64,000 nucleotides of DNA from Actinostola sp. cb2023 (taxonomy: Eukaryota; Cnidaria; Anthozoa; Actiniaria; Actinostolidae). Position numbers and translations under genes: made by a program. The stretch's first letter is position 1; each line of letters starts with the position of its first letter. Below, one piece after another: positions 53,540 to 64,000 of this stretch. The DNA lies in assembly GCA_033675265.1 (NCBI GenBank), contig JAUJYZ010000285.1:164001-228000 (forward strand), given 5' to 3'. The notes under the pieces were generated by a model. The model was not told where the DNA came from. It saw only the letters and a list, made by a program, of their open reading frames with translations, and searched no databases.

Positions 53540-53558
53540 TAACAACAACAATAACAAA
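52998..53558. repeat. CAA/CAT microsatellite
   Basis: About 560 bp of CAA triplets interspersed with CAT and TAA. It gives poly-Gln, poly-Thr or poly-Leu frames that are artefacts. The matching tract in gene B is only 75 bp. Confidence 0.95.
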
Positions 53559-53629
53559 AACGGTATAAACAGTTACGATACAACATGATATGAATGAATA
53601 AACCTTTATTTAAACAGGGTTGTCCTTGA

Positions 53630-53780
53630 TAGTCGTTTTGTTACGGTACGGAATCGAAGACATCTATTCAATCACAGCGCGCACAATCCTTGCTCAACCA
53701 GTCAGAATGCTTGGACACGCTACGGTCACCGCACGGTACAAACCTACTGTAACTACTTTCCACTCATACGAAAACGACTC
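53630..53780. repeat. TA-target MITE family, copy 7
   Basis: The left end is AGTCGTTTTG and the right end CACTCATACGAAAACGACTC. Orthologous to copies 3 and 4. Confidence 0.7.
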
Positions 53781-53882
53781 TAATAACAGTGAATTATTTA
53801 TTTCAAAAACAAATGTTGAAAATTTAATAAATACAATGATATCGCAAACCTCAGTCGAACATCTGGTCTTTGAACACCTTAG

Positions 53883-54117
53883 CCCGCAGAGCACGTCGGG
53901 ATATCACCAACAAGAATACTGTTCAACTGAGTCACAATGGACGACGTTCGAAAAGAAACAAGGCGATTGATCATATCCCTCAATTCAACAAAATATTGTC
54001 CCTTCCATAGCTGCCTGGGCATAAGAGGACCACCAGGCCCTCCTGGACCTACTGGAAAAAGGGGCCCTCGTGGCCGGCGAGGAAAACATGGGCCAAGAGG
54101 ATCCAAAGGAAGACCAG
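53883..54117 (+). CDS. Gene D exon 2: linker and first collagen block
   Basis: From the usual acceptor the exon is 235 bp, four more than in B and C, and shifts frame. From the AG at 53,931 it is in frame and encodes MDDVRKETRRLIISLNSTKY, CPFHSC and eleven triplets (GIRGPPGPPG to GRPG). Confidence 0.65.
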
Positions 54118-54200
54118 GTAAACTTAGACTAACACAGCCATATTACTTTCAATCATAACATTGGTCGTTGCCTTGGTAACGTTAAGTGTTTGTTTTTAAG

Positions 54201-54602
54201 GTATCCCTGGACATCCAGGTAAGCACGGCAAGCAAGGCATGATGGGATTACAGGGTTCCAGGGGACCACAGGGAATTCAAGGTAACAGAGGAGACAAAGG
54301 ATCTCCTGGACCAAGAGGACCACCTGGCTTGTCAATTTCACAGCCTGACGTCATCGTCACGCCACCCAGTTTGAATGTCAACGTCAACCAATCAGCATCG
54401 TTCTTTTGCTCAGCCTCGGGCAACCCCAAGCCTGAGTTGTCATGGGAACTAGATGGTAAAGGGATACTGTCAAAGTGGGTAGTGGATAGGAAAGGGAGAT
54501 TTTACATCAACTACACTAGATACATCGATGCAGGGGTCATGACGTGTGTGGCTAAGAATCTACTGGGCACGATGCGTAAGAATGTCACTTTGGAAGTACA
54601 AG
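54201..54602 (+). CDS. Gene D exon 3: second collagen block and Ig domain 1
   Basis: It is 402 bp, phase 1-1. Gly-X-Y register [10 protein letters not shown] to GPRGPPG, then Ig1 with FFCSASG, LSWELDG and GVMTCVAKN. Confidence 0.85.
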
Positions 54603-54986
54603 GTGAGGTGTCTCTATAGTTACAAATAAAGTACTTTGATGATTAGCAGTAGTGATACAGAACCCTTAGGGAGGGGAGGGGTGGTCTATATCGGGGGTTC
54701 ATGACTACTATTACCGACTGAGACTTCCCTAATGGAGTCACGAGGGTGTTTTTCTAAATAAGAATCGATTGTTTATGATGCGAAATCCGTTCAATACTCG
54801 GCGGGCTGCCTGTGTCACGCCCAAGTTGAAAAATGAATTTTCTTTTTCTTATGGCCACAAATTCACCAAGGCGCATGTGCTCTGTGCCGCTGAGGAAATC
54901 GAAGGCTCATTGCTGAAGCCCGCCGAGTGAACGCTTCTAGAACGTCTTGTTTTATTTAAAATATAAACTACTACATTCAATACCAG

Positions 54987-55256
54987 GTCCTCCCGTCTTC
55001 AACAAGGTTCCCAAGACATCGCTTGATACGACTACAAATTGTGACGTAACTATGACGTGTACTGTATACGGGAATCCGAGTCCTGTGATCACGTGGTCCA
55101 AGACCTGCCGGTCTCTCCCTAACCGTACGTCGTTGTATAACAATGGCACAATGGTTATCAAGGACTTGAATATTCGTGACAGTGGACCTTATGTATGTCA
55201 CGCAAGGAACATCTTTGGTAAAATACAGCACGTGACATATCTTTTCGTCACAAGAG
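54987..55256 (+). CDS. Gene D exon 4: Ig domain 2
   Basis: 270 bp. It encodes GPPVFNKVPKTSL, VTMTCTVYGNPSPVITW and DSGPYVCHARNIFGK. An additional Cys (SKTCRS) is present where B and C have Phe. Confidence 0.85.
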
Positions 55257-56126
55257 GTATAGTTGATTTCGTTGTTTTCACGGTTTTGGTGTAAGTCATG
55301 CAATTTGCATGATTGATTTACTATTTTACATAATTTATGAATTTAGTTCGGCGCGTGTTTAAAACGGCGTTTGCCGCAAAGTCGCTCCATATAGTCGTAA
55401 TATCCGACTTTGCTTGTCGAACTTATGATGGACTCGAACCTAATGAATAGGGTCGACCTCAATTGCGGCAAACGTCGAACTAACCATGAGCCTATTTCAA
55501 AATTAATAGGTTCGACTGAATTAAGCTCATGGTTAGTTCGACGTTTGCCGTAGGCCTTAGTGAAGCTTGCAATTTTGTTATTCAAATTGCACGAGCTAGC
55601 TTCTTGTAATAATGTGTCAACTAAAATACCTTTAATCAAATTAAAACAAAATATTCTCCAGAAAACAAGCATTAGAATAAAAACAATAATACAGATTCTT
55701 GTGTCCACGGGAACCTAAAATAGACTCTAGTCGATAATAACAAACTATAACTGTATTTACACCTATTCCAAAAATCGTTGTCCCCCGCCGAAAGCAACAA
55801 GCAAGAAGCTGACGACCGCAAAGGGCATTGGGACTTTCTCCTTATTCATTTATTCATCCGTAGACATTTTGACAACATGCATTTTCAAATGGCCGAATAG
55901 TTCCCAATGATTCCTATTCAACGCTCGTAGGATTAACTACTCAAGTACCACGGATAAATTAATTAATTAGGAGATTCCCAAAGTCCTTTGCGGTCGTCAG
56001 CTTCTTTCTTGTTGCTTTCGGCCCGGACAACGATATTTGGAATAGGTGTATATACAAAAGTCTATGCTTTTTATAAAATATAACAATTGATATACATTAT
56101 ATAATAATAATAATAATAATAATAAC

Positions 56127-56163
<37 letters not shown>

Positions 56164-56267
56164 GAAACTTTATTTCATGTATTTTTTTACACAAACAATT
56201 GCAAATCTCACTACATGTAGGTAATTTACAATTGACTACTTGAACTCGAAAAAAGAAAAAAGAATAA

Positions 56268-56347
<80 letters not shown>

Positions 56348-56965
56348 ACTTTATTTAAAGGGGAACTGTAGACAAAAAAATATTTTCGCAAGAAAGTTAG
56401 ATATCTCTTGTACTAGCTAGCATTACATTAGTATAATTTTTTGTAAATTTACGTTCAATATGGAATATCATCCGCCATTTTGCCGTTTTATCGTCGGCTC
56501 AAATCTGTTTGTTTGTGACATTCTCAATTATTCTATATTGTGATTGCACTTTCCCTTGGGATAGGTGACGCCTATTATGGGGAATAATTACTGAAGTGAG
56601 TCGCGATCATTTCAGCGGTAATCCATGTCTTTTTACAATTCAAACTCAAGTTTCTTCTCCATAAAAATAAAAACAATTGAAAATTATATCAGAAAATGAA
56701 TGTATACAATATCCTCTTTGTTTTTATCGAAAGATAAAATTAGGCTACAGTTCTCCTTTAAAGAGGGTGACTAGAGTTACACAAAGTAATTTTCATCCAG
56801 GCCCAAAAAATGTGCAAAAAAAAATGTACAAAGAAAAATCAATAATAATTAATTATTATAATAATTAGTCAGTGTACGTTTGTTCAGAAAGCGGAAATGC
56901 CTATTTTAATGGTTTTGATAGTTCCCGATGTGTTTTGATGTGTTTTTGACTGTTTCATTGCACAG
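55257..56965 (+). other. Gene D intron 4
   Basis: It holds a foldback (55,456-55,551: GCGGCAAACGTCGAAC paired with GTTCGACGTTTGCCG) and two ATA/TAA microsatellites (56,100-56,163 and 56,266-56,345). From about 55,437 on it is the start of a 2.4-kb tandem duplication. Confidence 0.7.
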
Positions 56966-57214
56966 GTCATTCCCCAGGTCACTGGTCCATGTATTCCAAC
57001 ATTCTTGCTGATCGTACGGACTACTACGACCTGTTGAGAGAATGGCTCGCCCCCGTGACTGATTCACCTACACCTTGGGTCACGTGTTTTCACTCCAAAA
57101 AAGATGGCTGGTCTGCTGCTACCTTCCACTCAAAATGCAATAACAAAGGTCCAACGATTACAATCATCAAAGTGAAAGACTACATATTCGGTGGTTATTC
57201 AGATAAGGATTGGC
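56966..57214 (+). CDS. Gene D exon 5a: TLDc N-terminal half
   Basis: 249 bp, phase 1-1, acceptor CATTGCACAG, donor GTAAGT. It encodes GHSPGHWSMYSNILADRTDY to FGGYSDKDW. It is identical to exon 5b. Confidence 0.8.
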
Positions 57215-57480
57215 GTAAGTACCATTTCTTTTGTTGAACTGTTTCATCAAAATGGTTTGCAGATGACATGGCATAGCTAATTAAGCATAATTGTTGCATG
57301 GGAAATATACTGGTCGTGAGTTCCAAATTCATTTCGACCAGCGCACGTTTCAAGTTATTCATTTATTTTGCCTAAAACGTATTAAGTTCACATTAGGTTC
57401 ACATTCTCGCAAATTTAATTCAGAAGCAACAAAAGAAACAGAGAAAGAAGCAAGGAACGTTCTTGCGTCGAAATGAAATA

Positions 57481-57636
57481 GAGTCGTTTTTATATGAATG
57501 GGAAAGTTACCGTGCCGTGCCGTATTGAAAGAGTTTGATTGGATGAGATGCATCTGCACGTTTTTTGATTGGTTCAGAAAGGAAGCCATTTGAGTGTCAC
57601 GGTACCACAGGGTTCCCACTCGTACGAAAACGACTC
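57481..57636. repeat. TA-target MITE family, copy 8
   Basis: GAGTCGTTTTTATATGAATG to CACTCGTACGAAAACGACTC, with TA on both sides. Confidence 0.85.
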
Positions 57637-58477
57637 TATGCCCTGTCAAAATACCTGATCGTGACTAAACTCTCAACCTAAAGCGGCGCCTTACATAGCC
57701 TCTGTTCCTACCTGGTTAGTGATCAAAATGTTTCAAATATCAGTTGGTCACTCAACGTTAACAGAGCATTTTGGATTACGCTGATGTCAGGTGCAGATGT
57801 AAACAAAGCCGCGGTCGACCTAATGAATAGGGTCGACCTCAATTGCGGCAAACGTCGAACTAACCATGAGCCTATTTCAAAATTAATAGGTTCGACTGAA
57901 TTAAGCTCATGGTTAGTTCGACGTTTGCCGTAGGCCTTAGTGAAGCTTGCAATTTTGTTATTCAAATTGCACGAGCTAGCTTCTTGTAATAATGTGTCAA
58001 CTAAAATACCTTTAATCAAATTAAAACAAAATATTCTCCAGAAAACAAGCATTAGAATAAAAACAATAATACAGATTCTTGTGTCCACGGGAACCTAAAA
58101 TAGACTCTAGTCGATAATAACAAACTATAACTGTATTTACACCTATTCCAAAAATCGTTGTCCCCCGCCGAAAGCAACAAGCAAGAAGCTGACGACCGCA
58201 AAGGGCATTGGGACTTTCTCCTTATTCATTTATTCATCCGTAGACATTTTGACAACATGCATTTTCAAATGGCCGAATAGTTCCCAATGATTCCTATTCA
58301 ACGCTCGTAGGATTAACTACTCAAGTACCACGGATAAATTAATTAATTAGGAGATTCCCAAAGTCCTTTGCGGTCGTCAGCTTCTTTCTTGTTGCTTTCG
58401 GCCCGGACAACGATATTTGGAATAGGTGTATATACAAAAGTCTATGCTTTTTATAAAATATAACAATTGATATACAT

Positions 58478-58546
<69 letters not shown>

Positions 58547-58665
58547 GAAACTTTATTTCATGTATTTTTTACACAAACAATTGCAAATCTCACTACATGT
58601 AGGTAATTTACAATTGACTACTTGAACTCGAAAAAAGAAAAAAGAATAAAATAATAATAATAATA

Positions 58666-58724
<59 letters not shown>

Positions 58725-59342
58725 ACTTTATTTAAAGGGGAACTGTAGACAAAAAAATATTTTCGCAAGAAAGTTAGATATCTCTTGTACTAGCTAGCAT
58801 TACATTAGTATAATTTTTTGTAAATTTACGTTCAATATGGAATATCATCCGCCATTTTGCCGTTTTATCGTCGGCTCAAATCTGTTTGTTTGTGACATTC
58901 TCAATTATTCTATATTGTGATTGCACTTTCCCTTGGGATAGGTGACGCCTATTATGGGGAATAATTACTGAAGTGAGTCGCGATCATTTCAGCGGTAATC
59001 CATGTCTTTTTACAATTCAAACTCAAGTTTCTTCTCCATAAAAATAAAAACAATTGAAAATTATATCAGAAAATGAATGTATACAATATCCTCTTTGTTT
59101 TTATCGAAAGATAAAATTAGGCTACAGTTCTCCTTTAAAGAGGGTGACTAGAGTTACACAAAGTAATTTTCATCCAGGCCCAAAAAATGTGCAAAAAAAA
59201 ATGTACAAAGAAAAATCAATAATAATTAATTATTATAATAATTAGTCAGTGTACGTTTGTTCAGAAAGCGGAAATGCCTATTTTAATGGTTTTGATAGTT
59301 CCCGATGTGTTTTGATGTGTTTTTGACTGTTTCATTGCACAG

Positions 59343-59591
59343 GTCATTCCCCAGGTCACTGGTCCATGTATTCCAACATTCTTGCTGATCGTACGGACTA
59401 CTACGACCTGTTGAGAGAATGGCTCGCCCCCGTGACTGATTCACCTACACCTTGGGTCACGTGTTTTCACTCCAAAAAAGATGGCTGGTCTGCTGCTACC
59501 TTCCACTCAAAATGCAATAACAAAGGTCCAACGATTACAATCATCAAAGTGAAAGACTACATATTCGGTGGTTATTCAGATAAGGATTGGC
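59343..59591 (+). CDS. Gene D exon 5b: duplicate TLDc N-terminal half
   Basis: Identical in sequence and splice sites to exon 5a. At 249 bp and phase 1-1, it can be spliced instead of, or together with, 5a without changing frame; inclusion of both would give two N-halves and one C-half. Confidence 0.8.
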
Positions 59592-59875
59592 GTAAGTACC
59601 ATTTCTTTTGTTGAACTGTCTCCTCAAGTGGTTTGCAGATGGCATAGCTAATTAAGCATATTAATTGTTGCATGGGAAATGCGGCCCACTGGTTGTGAAT
59701 TCCAATTTCATTTCGACCAGCTTGGCTCAGTAGAAGCGCACATTCAAATTGTTCATTTATTTTGCCTAAAATAATGTAAGGTTCACATTAGGTTCACATT
59801 CTCGCAAACTTGATTCAGAAGCAACATAAGAAACAAAGAAAGAAGCAAGGAACGTTCTTACGTCGAAATGAAATT

Positions 59876-60033
59876 GAGTCGTTTTCGTACAAGTATAGGA
59901 AAGTTACGGTACGGTGCCGTATTGAAAGAGTTTGATTGGATGAGATGCATCTACACGGTTTTTGATTGGTTCAGAAAGGAAGCCATTTGAGTGTCACGGT
60001 ACCGTAGGTTTCCCCCTCATACGAAAACGACTC
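59876..60033. repeat. TA-target MITE family, copy 9
   Basis: GAGTCGTTTTCGTACAAGTA to CATACGAAAACGACTC. Orthologous to copy 1 in gene A, with the same diverged left side. Confidence 0.8.
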
Positions 60034-61013
60034 TATGCCCTGTCAAAGTACAATCGTGGCTATACTCTCAACCTAAAGCGGCGCCTTACATAGCCTCTGT
60101 TCCTACCTGGTCAGTGTTCAAAATGTTTCAAATATCAGTTGGTCATCAACAGAGCATTTTGGATTACGCTGCTGTCAGGTGCAAATGTAAACAAAGCCGC
60201 GGTCTGTATACACCCTATGCAATACTCGATTTCTGTACATTGCATAAATTTGCAAAAACTGAAAGAATAGCGTTAAGTAAAGGTAAAATAATAGATTCAG
60301 TGAAAGACCATCGACAGTTTAGTAATTACCCCAAAAGTGCATTTTAAGGTGCAAAATACATGGAAACGAGGCAATTAGGGCCAAAGTCCGGTTTCTGGTA
60401 CAAATTTTTGTAATTTCAAATCACTATAACTTTTCAAGATAGCATAGTACAGCCCTAAAATTTGATATGTTCATTATTGAAAACCCTCTCTTCAAAGAGA
60501 TAGTCAGATATTGCTGTAATATATTCCCAATAACAAAGGAAATCAGATTTTACGATTCTACCATTTAGTGCATACGTAATATTGTTTTTCTTTGATTGTG
60601 CTCCACAATAATTTCCCCCTTGCTACGGCCCTACAATGTCCATGCCGGATTCTAAATATTGTTAGAATAATAGTCATTAACTCACTCAACCAATCAGCGC
60701 CCAGCATTTGCGCGCTCTATATCTCATAAAGTAACTAAATACTGATAGTTTTTCTTCGTAAAACTATCAAAACGCTTCTTTCTTTGCTGTACGTTGGTTT
60801 TTCATTTTTGGGCCAATTTGTTGCTAGGAGCACAACAATTGAAAACTGTTATTACAAAAGGGATCTTCGTCAACAAGACTCCTTTTAAGAAAACAGATAA
60901 AATTATATAATATATATTCTCTTAATTACCTCAATTATGTCAGTGCGCTTCGATCCGTTGGCCAGTCGTGATGGGGTATCTCACGATTGATGTCGATGTA
61001 CAGCTTACTCTAA

Positions 61014-61359
61014 AGGTGCGGTAATACGGGCAACAAAATCGTGCAACTTGTCGCGCAACATTTTCAGATTGTTGCGTTGCAAGTTGCAGAGCAATGTTTC
61101 TCGTATTACCATCGTTCGTGCAACTTGTCGCGCAACAAATTAAATTTTCGGTCATTTGTTGCAGATTGCAAAACTTTGTTGCATGAAGTAGAAAGAGCTT
61201 CTACTTTGCGCAACAAAGTTTTGCAACCTGCAACACGAAAATGTGTTGCGCGACAAGTTGTGCGAACGGTGGTAATACGAGAAACATTGCTCTGCAACTT
61301 GCAACGCAACAATGTTGCGCGACAAGTTGCACGATTTTGTAGCCCGTATTACCGCACCT
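61014..61359. mobile_element. Harbinger-type MITE with TAA target duplication (gene D)
   Basis: Same element, length (346 bp) and insertion site as 3515-3860, flanked by TAA. Shared by A and D, absent from C. Confidence 0.85.
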
Positions 61360-61416
61360 TAATGCTAGTGAGTTGCGTGACATATGTGCTGTTTGATTAT
61401 TATTATTTTTTTTCAG

Positions 61417-61742
61417 GTTCCCAAACTGGTTTCTTGAGCTCCAGTAACGCCTTCCTGTTCTCTTTCAAAAATCACGACAACATAAAGCCGTTTAAAACTA
61501 AAGTTAAAACGATTGGGAATGCCGTATATAATAGGAGGGTTTATCTGCCAACATTTGGTGGCGGCCATGACATACACATTGCTAATAACGCCGGCAGCAA
61601 CACTAACTCCTACAGTAACTTATTTAATTCATACATTCAGGTTCTAGATTATAGTTATACGTCTACCAGAGCAAGGAATCTTCTAGCGGGGTCATACAAG
61701 TTTCAGCCCAATGAACTCGAAGTTTTTCGACAAGCTAAATGA
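61417..61742 (+). CDS. Gene D exon 6: TLDc C-terminal half and stop
   Basis: Acceptor TTTTTTTTCAG. It encodes R-SQTGFLSSSNAFLFSF to NELEVFRQAK, stop TGA; the protein is the same as gene A exon 6. Confidence 0.85.
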
Positions 61743-61925
61743 ACGCACAAAACCAAACACTCTACATCTATCTACATCTTTCTTTATTATCCTTAAAACC
61801 ATGAGTATCGCAAGGATGTTAACAAAAATATATAAATAATATAAATAAATAAATATCAAAATGAATAATAAAAATTAAATAAAAATAATAATAAAAATTA
61901 AAAACTGCATTAAACACGCCCTAAA

Positions 61926-62083
61926 GAGTCGTTTTTTCGTATGAGTGGGAAAGTTACAGTACCGTGCCGTATTGAAAGAGTTTGATTGGATGAGATGCAT
62001 CTGCACGCTTTTTGATTGGTTCAGAAAGGAAGCCAATTGAGTGTCACGGTACCACAGGGTTCCCAGTCATACGAAAACGACTC
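61926..62083. repeat. TA-target MITE family, copy 10
   Basis: GAGTCGTTTTTTCGTATGAG to AGTCATACGAAAACGACTC. Orthologous to copies 2 and 6. Confidence 0.8.
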
Positions 62084-62739
62084 TATAACAAGTACCGCTA
62101 AACTGCATCATATCATGATCGTCTCGGTTTCTATTGTTCTTTCGAGGACATCAAACCACTAAATGGTGTTAGAAGTACACGGATTGCCATCTAATTTTCC
62201 CGCCTAAACCATGTTGTATTTAGGGTCGTTTTCTAATAGTGCCGGCTATAAGAGCTTGATACAGTGGCGGAGTATTCTAGAAAAACAAAGCAAAACTCCA
62301 GACACGTTGCTATTGTTATGCCACGTTTTGCAACCGCATTTTCAGCGTGTAGCTGTATTGGAACCTTTTAGAGTTTTAAGGAACTGGGATCAATGTTTAG
62401 CGTGCGTATATCCATGGATGCGTCACTCTGCGATGTCTAGTTTATGTATACGGTATTTGTATAATTTGTATGGATATATTTATCAAATAAACTATATGTC
62501 ATTGTTATTCATGATTTGCTGAGTTTGTTAAAGCATGTTCTACCGAGTCACGCAACGAGCGACCAAACAATGTTTTAATCGCACTAAGATATCTATATTT
62601 AGTTCAAATAGGCTACATATCAGTTAGTAGACCGACTTCACGTCTAGTTTTGGCAATTGTTTTACCAAATTAGTTCCTCCCAGTAGGTCCTGTTTGGGTT
62701 AATTATGTCAAAAATCGAAAACATCGTCCAAATGGTCAT

Positions 62740-62945
62740 TTTTGGTGGGTTATAGCGGCATGCAAAATGGTCAAAAATCGTCCAATATGGTCATTTTTGG
62801 TGGGTTATAGCCGATGCAAAATGGTCAAAAATCGTCCAAAATGGTCATTTTTGGTGGGTTACAGCCCATGCAAAATGGTCAAAAATCGTCCAATATGGCC
62901 TTTTGGTGGGTTATAGCCGATGCAAAATGGTCAAAAATCGTCCAA
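62740..62945 (+). repeat. ~55-bp minisatellite in the gene E 5' flank
   Basis: Four units of ATGCAAAATGGTCAAAAATC followed by GGTCATTTTTGGTGGGTTAT. The gene B flank (5280-5395) has about two units. Confidence 0.85.
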
Positions 62946-63513
62946 GTGATGATGGTGAAACCAGTTGTCAAGATTGTTATCCGCAGAACTTGTTATCAGA
63001 ATGGAGGGAGTTTTTCAGTACTTTCGTGTGCTATCATTTCTATATTCTTGCAGTCGCGCGTTGATAAAAACAACATATATTTAAACAGCAAGGAAAAAAG
63101 GCAACGGAAAAAAAAGAGGACAAAAATGCGCTATGCATGTTACTCGAAGAATGGATCGATCCTGTGGCATCAGTTTCAAGTACAAATTCCCGGCATGCTT
63201 TCCTCATTTCAAACTTGGGGTCACGAGTTCGAATCCCAGTCATGACACTTCTTTCTTCCAGTTTTATTTATTAACATATATTGTTTCTCTAGATAATCCG
63301 TTAAATAAGACTTCTGTGGACAGTTAGATTTCCTTGCATTATTAAAATTTCAGCTCTATATGCTTTACAATTTATTTTGTTATTGGAAGAAAATAAATTT
63401 AATATATTTTCAAAACGTACCACAGGAAGCCCAAGTAATCAGAATGGATTAGAATGCTCGGCTACTCGCCAAATGGAATGACCTCTAACTTGATTACGTA
63501 CATTCACTATACA

Positions 63514-63811
63514 ATGTCGATATACAATTACACGGAAGTCCTGTCGAAACTTGTTTCTCGTTCAAACTACATGCCAACAATGGACACCAAACACGAACAA
63601 CCGATAATTCCTGACAGAAAACACAGTACAAAGACGAACCATTCTTTGGTAATATCCAGTTTGAGTTTTGTGTTGTGTTTGGCCATGTTTGTGAGAAACG
63701 AAATCGTCTTTCGGGAGTTCTCTGAGCGGGAAATTCAAGTACGAAGTTTGCAAGATGAAGTTGGTCGCTTGTCTGGAGTCATGTCGGGAAAGATGGATGG
63801 TGATTCTGGCG
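63514..63811 (+). CDS. Gene E exon 1: start of another family member
   Basis: 298 bp, same length and phase as B exon 1. It encodes MSIYNYTEVL, the basic tail, the anchor SLVISSLSFVLCLAMFV and REIQVRSLQDEVGRLSG, ending DGDSG plus a split codon at donor GTAGGT. The gene continues beyond the window. Further in-frame ATGs upstream (63,478 and 63,454) are possible starts. Confidence 0.75.
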
Positions 63812-64000
63812 GTAGGTGAAATCTTTAGTGGAATTTACTGATTCTCAACTTACCCTTTGTCATTGATTCCTTATATTTTCTCAGTTCGTTTGTATAATAT
63901 CTATAGACGCACAATTCAAAAGATTATATATTACAGTGACAGAGTAGTCAGCCTTTGTTTTTATTATTTGAGTACATTATTCAACACTAGTTGTTATTGT

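Larger units (their letters stand above)
52166..53882 (+). other. Gene D intron 1
   Basis: It contains the hAT-type MITE (52,597-52,949), a 560-bp CAA/CAT microsatellite and a TA-target MITE copy, in the same order as introns of B and C. Confidence 0.7.
55437..57815 (+). repeat. Tandem segmental duplication, copy 1 (contains exon 5a)
   Basis: About 2,377 bp, repeated directly at 57,817-60,200. The intron 4 part and exon 5 are almost identical between copies. The part after the exon differs noticeably (for example GTTTCATCAAAATGG versus GTCTCCTCAAGTGG). Confidence 0.85.
57817..60200 (+). repeat. Tandem segmental duplication, copy 2 (contains exon 5b)
   Basis: It starts at GACCTAATGAATAGGGTCGA joined to CCGCGGTC of copy 1, and carries its own foldback, TAA microsatellites (58,480-58,545 and 58,650-58,722), exon 5b and MITE. 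Confidence 0.85.
59592..61416 (+). other. Gene D last intron
   Basis: Nearly identical to gene A intron 5, including the 346-bp MITE. No exon seen. Confidence 0.7.
51866..61742 (+). pseudogene. Gene D: collagen-Ig-Ig-TLDc family member with exon 1 frameshift and duplicated exon 5
   Basis: Exons are 51866-52165, 53883-54117, 54201-54602, 54987-55256, 56966-57214 (5a), 59343-59591 (5b) and 61417-61742. Exon 1 from the shared ATG is 300 bp instead of 298 in B and E: two extra bases near 51,945 (AAACACCGGAAC for AAACACGAAC) throw the frame to a stop before the membrane segment. Exon 2 has four extra bases (CAACTGAGTCAC) if the usual acceptor is used, although an alternative AG just before TCACAATGG restores its frame. 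Exons 3, 4, 5a, 5b and 6 are open and phase 1. Either this is a young pseudogene or exon 1 holds an assembly error. The TLDc tail is identical in sequence to gene A. Confidence 0.7.
61743..63513 (+). other. Gene D 3' flank and gene E 5' flank
   Basis: Co-linear with 4248-5948. Holds a TA-target MITE, AATAAA at 62,486-62,491, a ~55-bp repeat block (62,740-62,945) and the B-box-like stretch near 63,220-63,240. The frames seen are not supported as genes. Confidence 0.6.

Noticed and set aside
52958..53557. Poly-Thr/poly-Gln and poly-Leu/poly-Cys frames
   Set aside because: Translation of a CAA/CAT microsatellite in gene D intron 1.

Overview
The window looks like nuclear DNA from an early-branching metazoan, most likely a cnidarian and plausibly a coral or sea anemone. 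The reasons are split genes with GT-AG introns, metazoan extracellular domains (collagen triplets, I-set Ig, TLDc), and a dense mix of MITEs, foldback elements, degraded DNA transposons and minisatellites. I cannot name a species.

The backbone is a head-to-tail tandem array, all on the + strand, of one gene family. Each full member has six coding exons joined by phase-1 introns. Exon 1 encodes a short basic cytoplasmic tail, a single signal-anchor membrane segment and a short coiled coil. Exon 2 encodes a linker with two Cys and the first Gly-X-Y block. Exon 3 encodes the second Gly-X-Y block plus Ig domain 1, exon 4 encodes Ig domain 2, and exons 5 and 6 encode the two halves of a TLDc domain. 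The predicted protein is therefore a type II membrane collagen with two Ig domains and an extracellular TLDc domain. Members are: A (3' end only, 1829-4247), B (5949-10009, intact, 594 aa), C (18963-32511, intact, 570 aa), D (51866-61742, exon 1 frameshifted and exon 5 duplicated) and E (first exon only, 63514-63811).

Between and inside these genes lie the following. (1) 9.9-17.7 kb: a minisatellite of about 94 bp made from the last coding bases, stop codon and 3'UTR of gene B, split by a 2-kb insertion that carries a decayed Crypton-derived (ZMYM/KIAA1958-type) coding region. (2) 17.8-18.8 kb: a 54-bp minisatellite just upstream of gene C. (3) 19.2-26.2 kb: the intron 1 of C, filled by a 5.2-kb transposon with nested insertions and an 8-bp-TSD MITE. 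(4) 27.0-27.7 kb: a minisatellite of about 89 bp in intron 3 of C. (5) 32.8-42.9 kb: about 10 kb of nested insertions that split the 3' flank of C, including a 6.1-kb integrase-type (IS3EU-like) transposon with about 340-bp terminal inverted repeats, itself hit by a 2.1-kb element. (6) 44.1-51.7 kb: insertions in the 5' flank of D, including a 3-kb 18-bp minisatellite, a Mutator-like element with 9-bp target duplications, a dimeric 107-bp satellite, and a second copy of the transposon found in intron 1 of C.

The array members act as natural empty or filled sites for each other, so several MITE insertions and their target duplications can be read directly. A recurring theme is that minisatellites repeatedly arise out of pieces of this one gene family: exon 6 end, exon 5/donor boundary, intron 3 and 5' flank.
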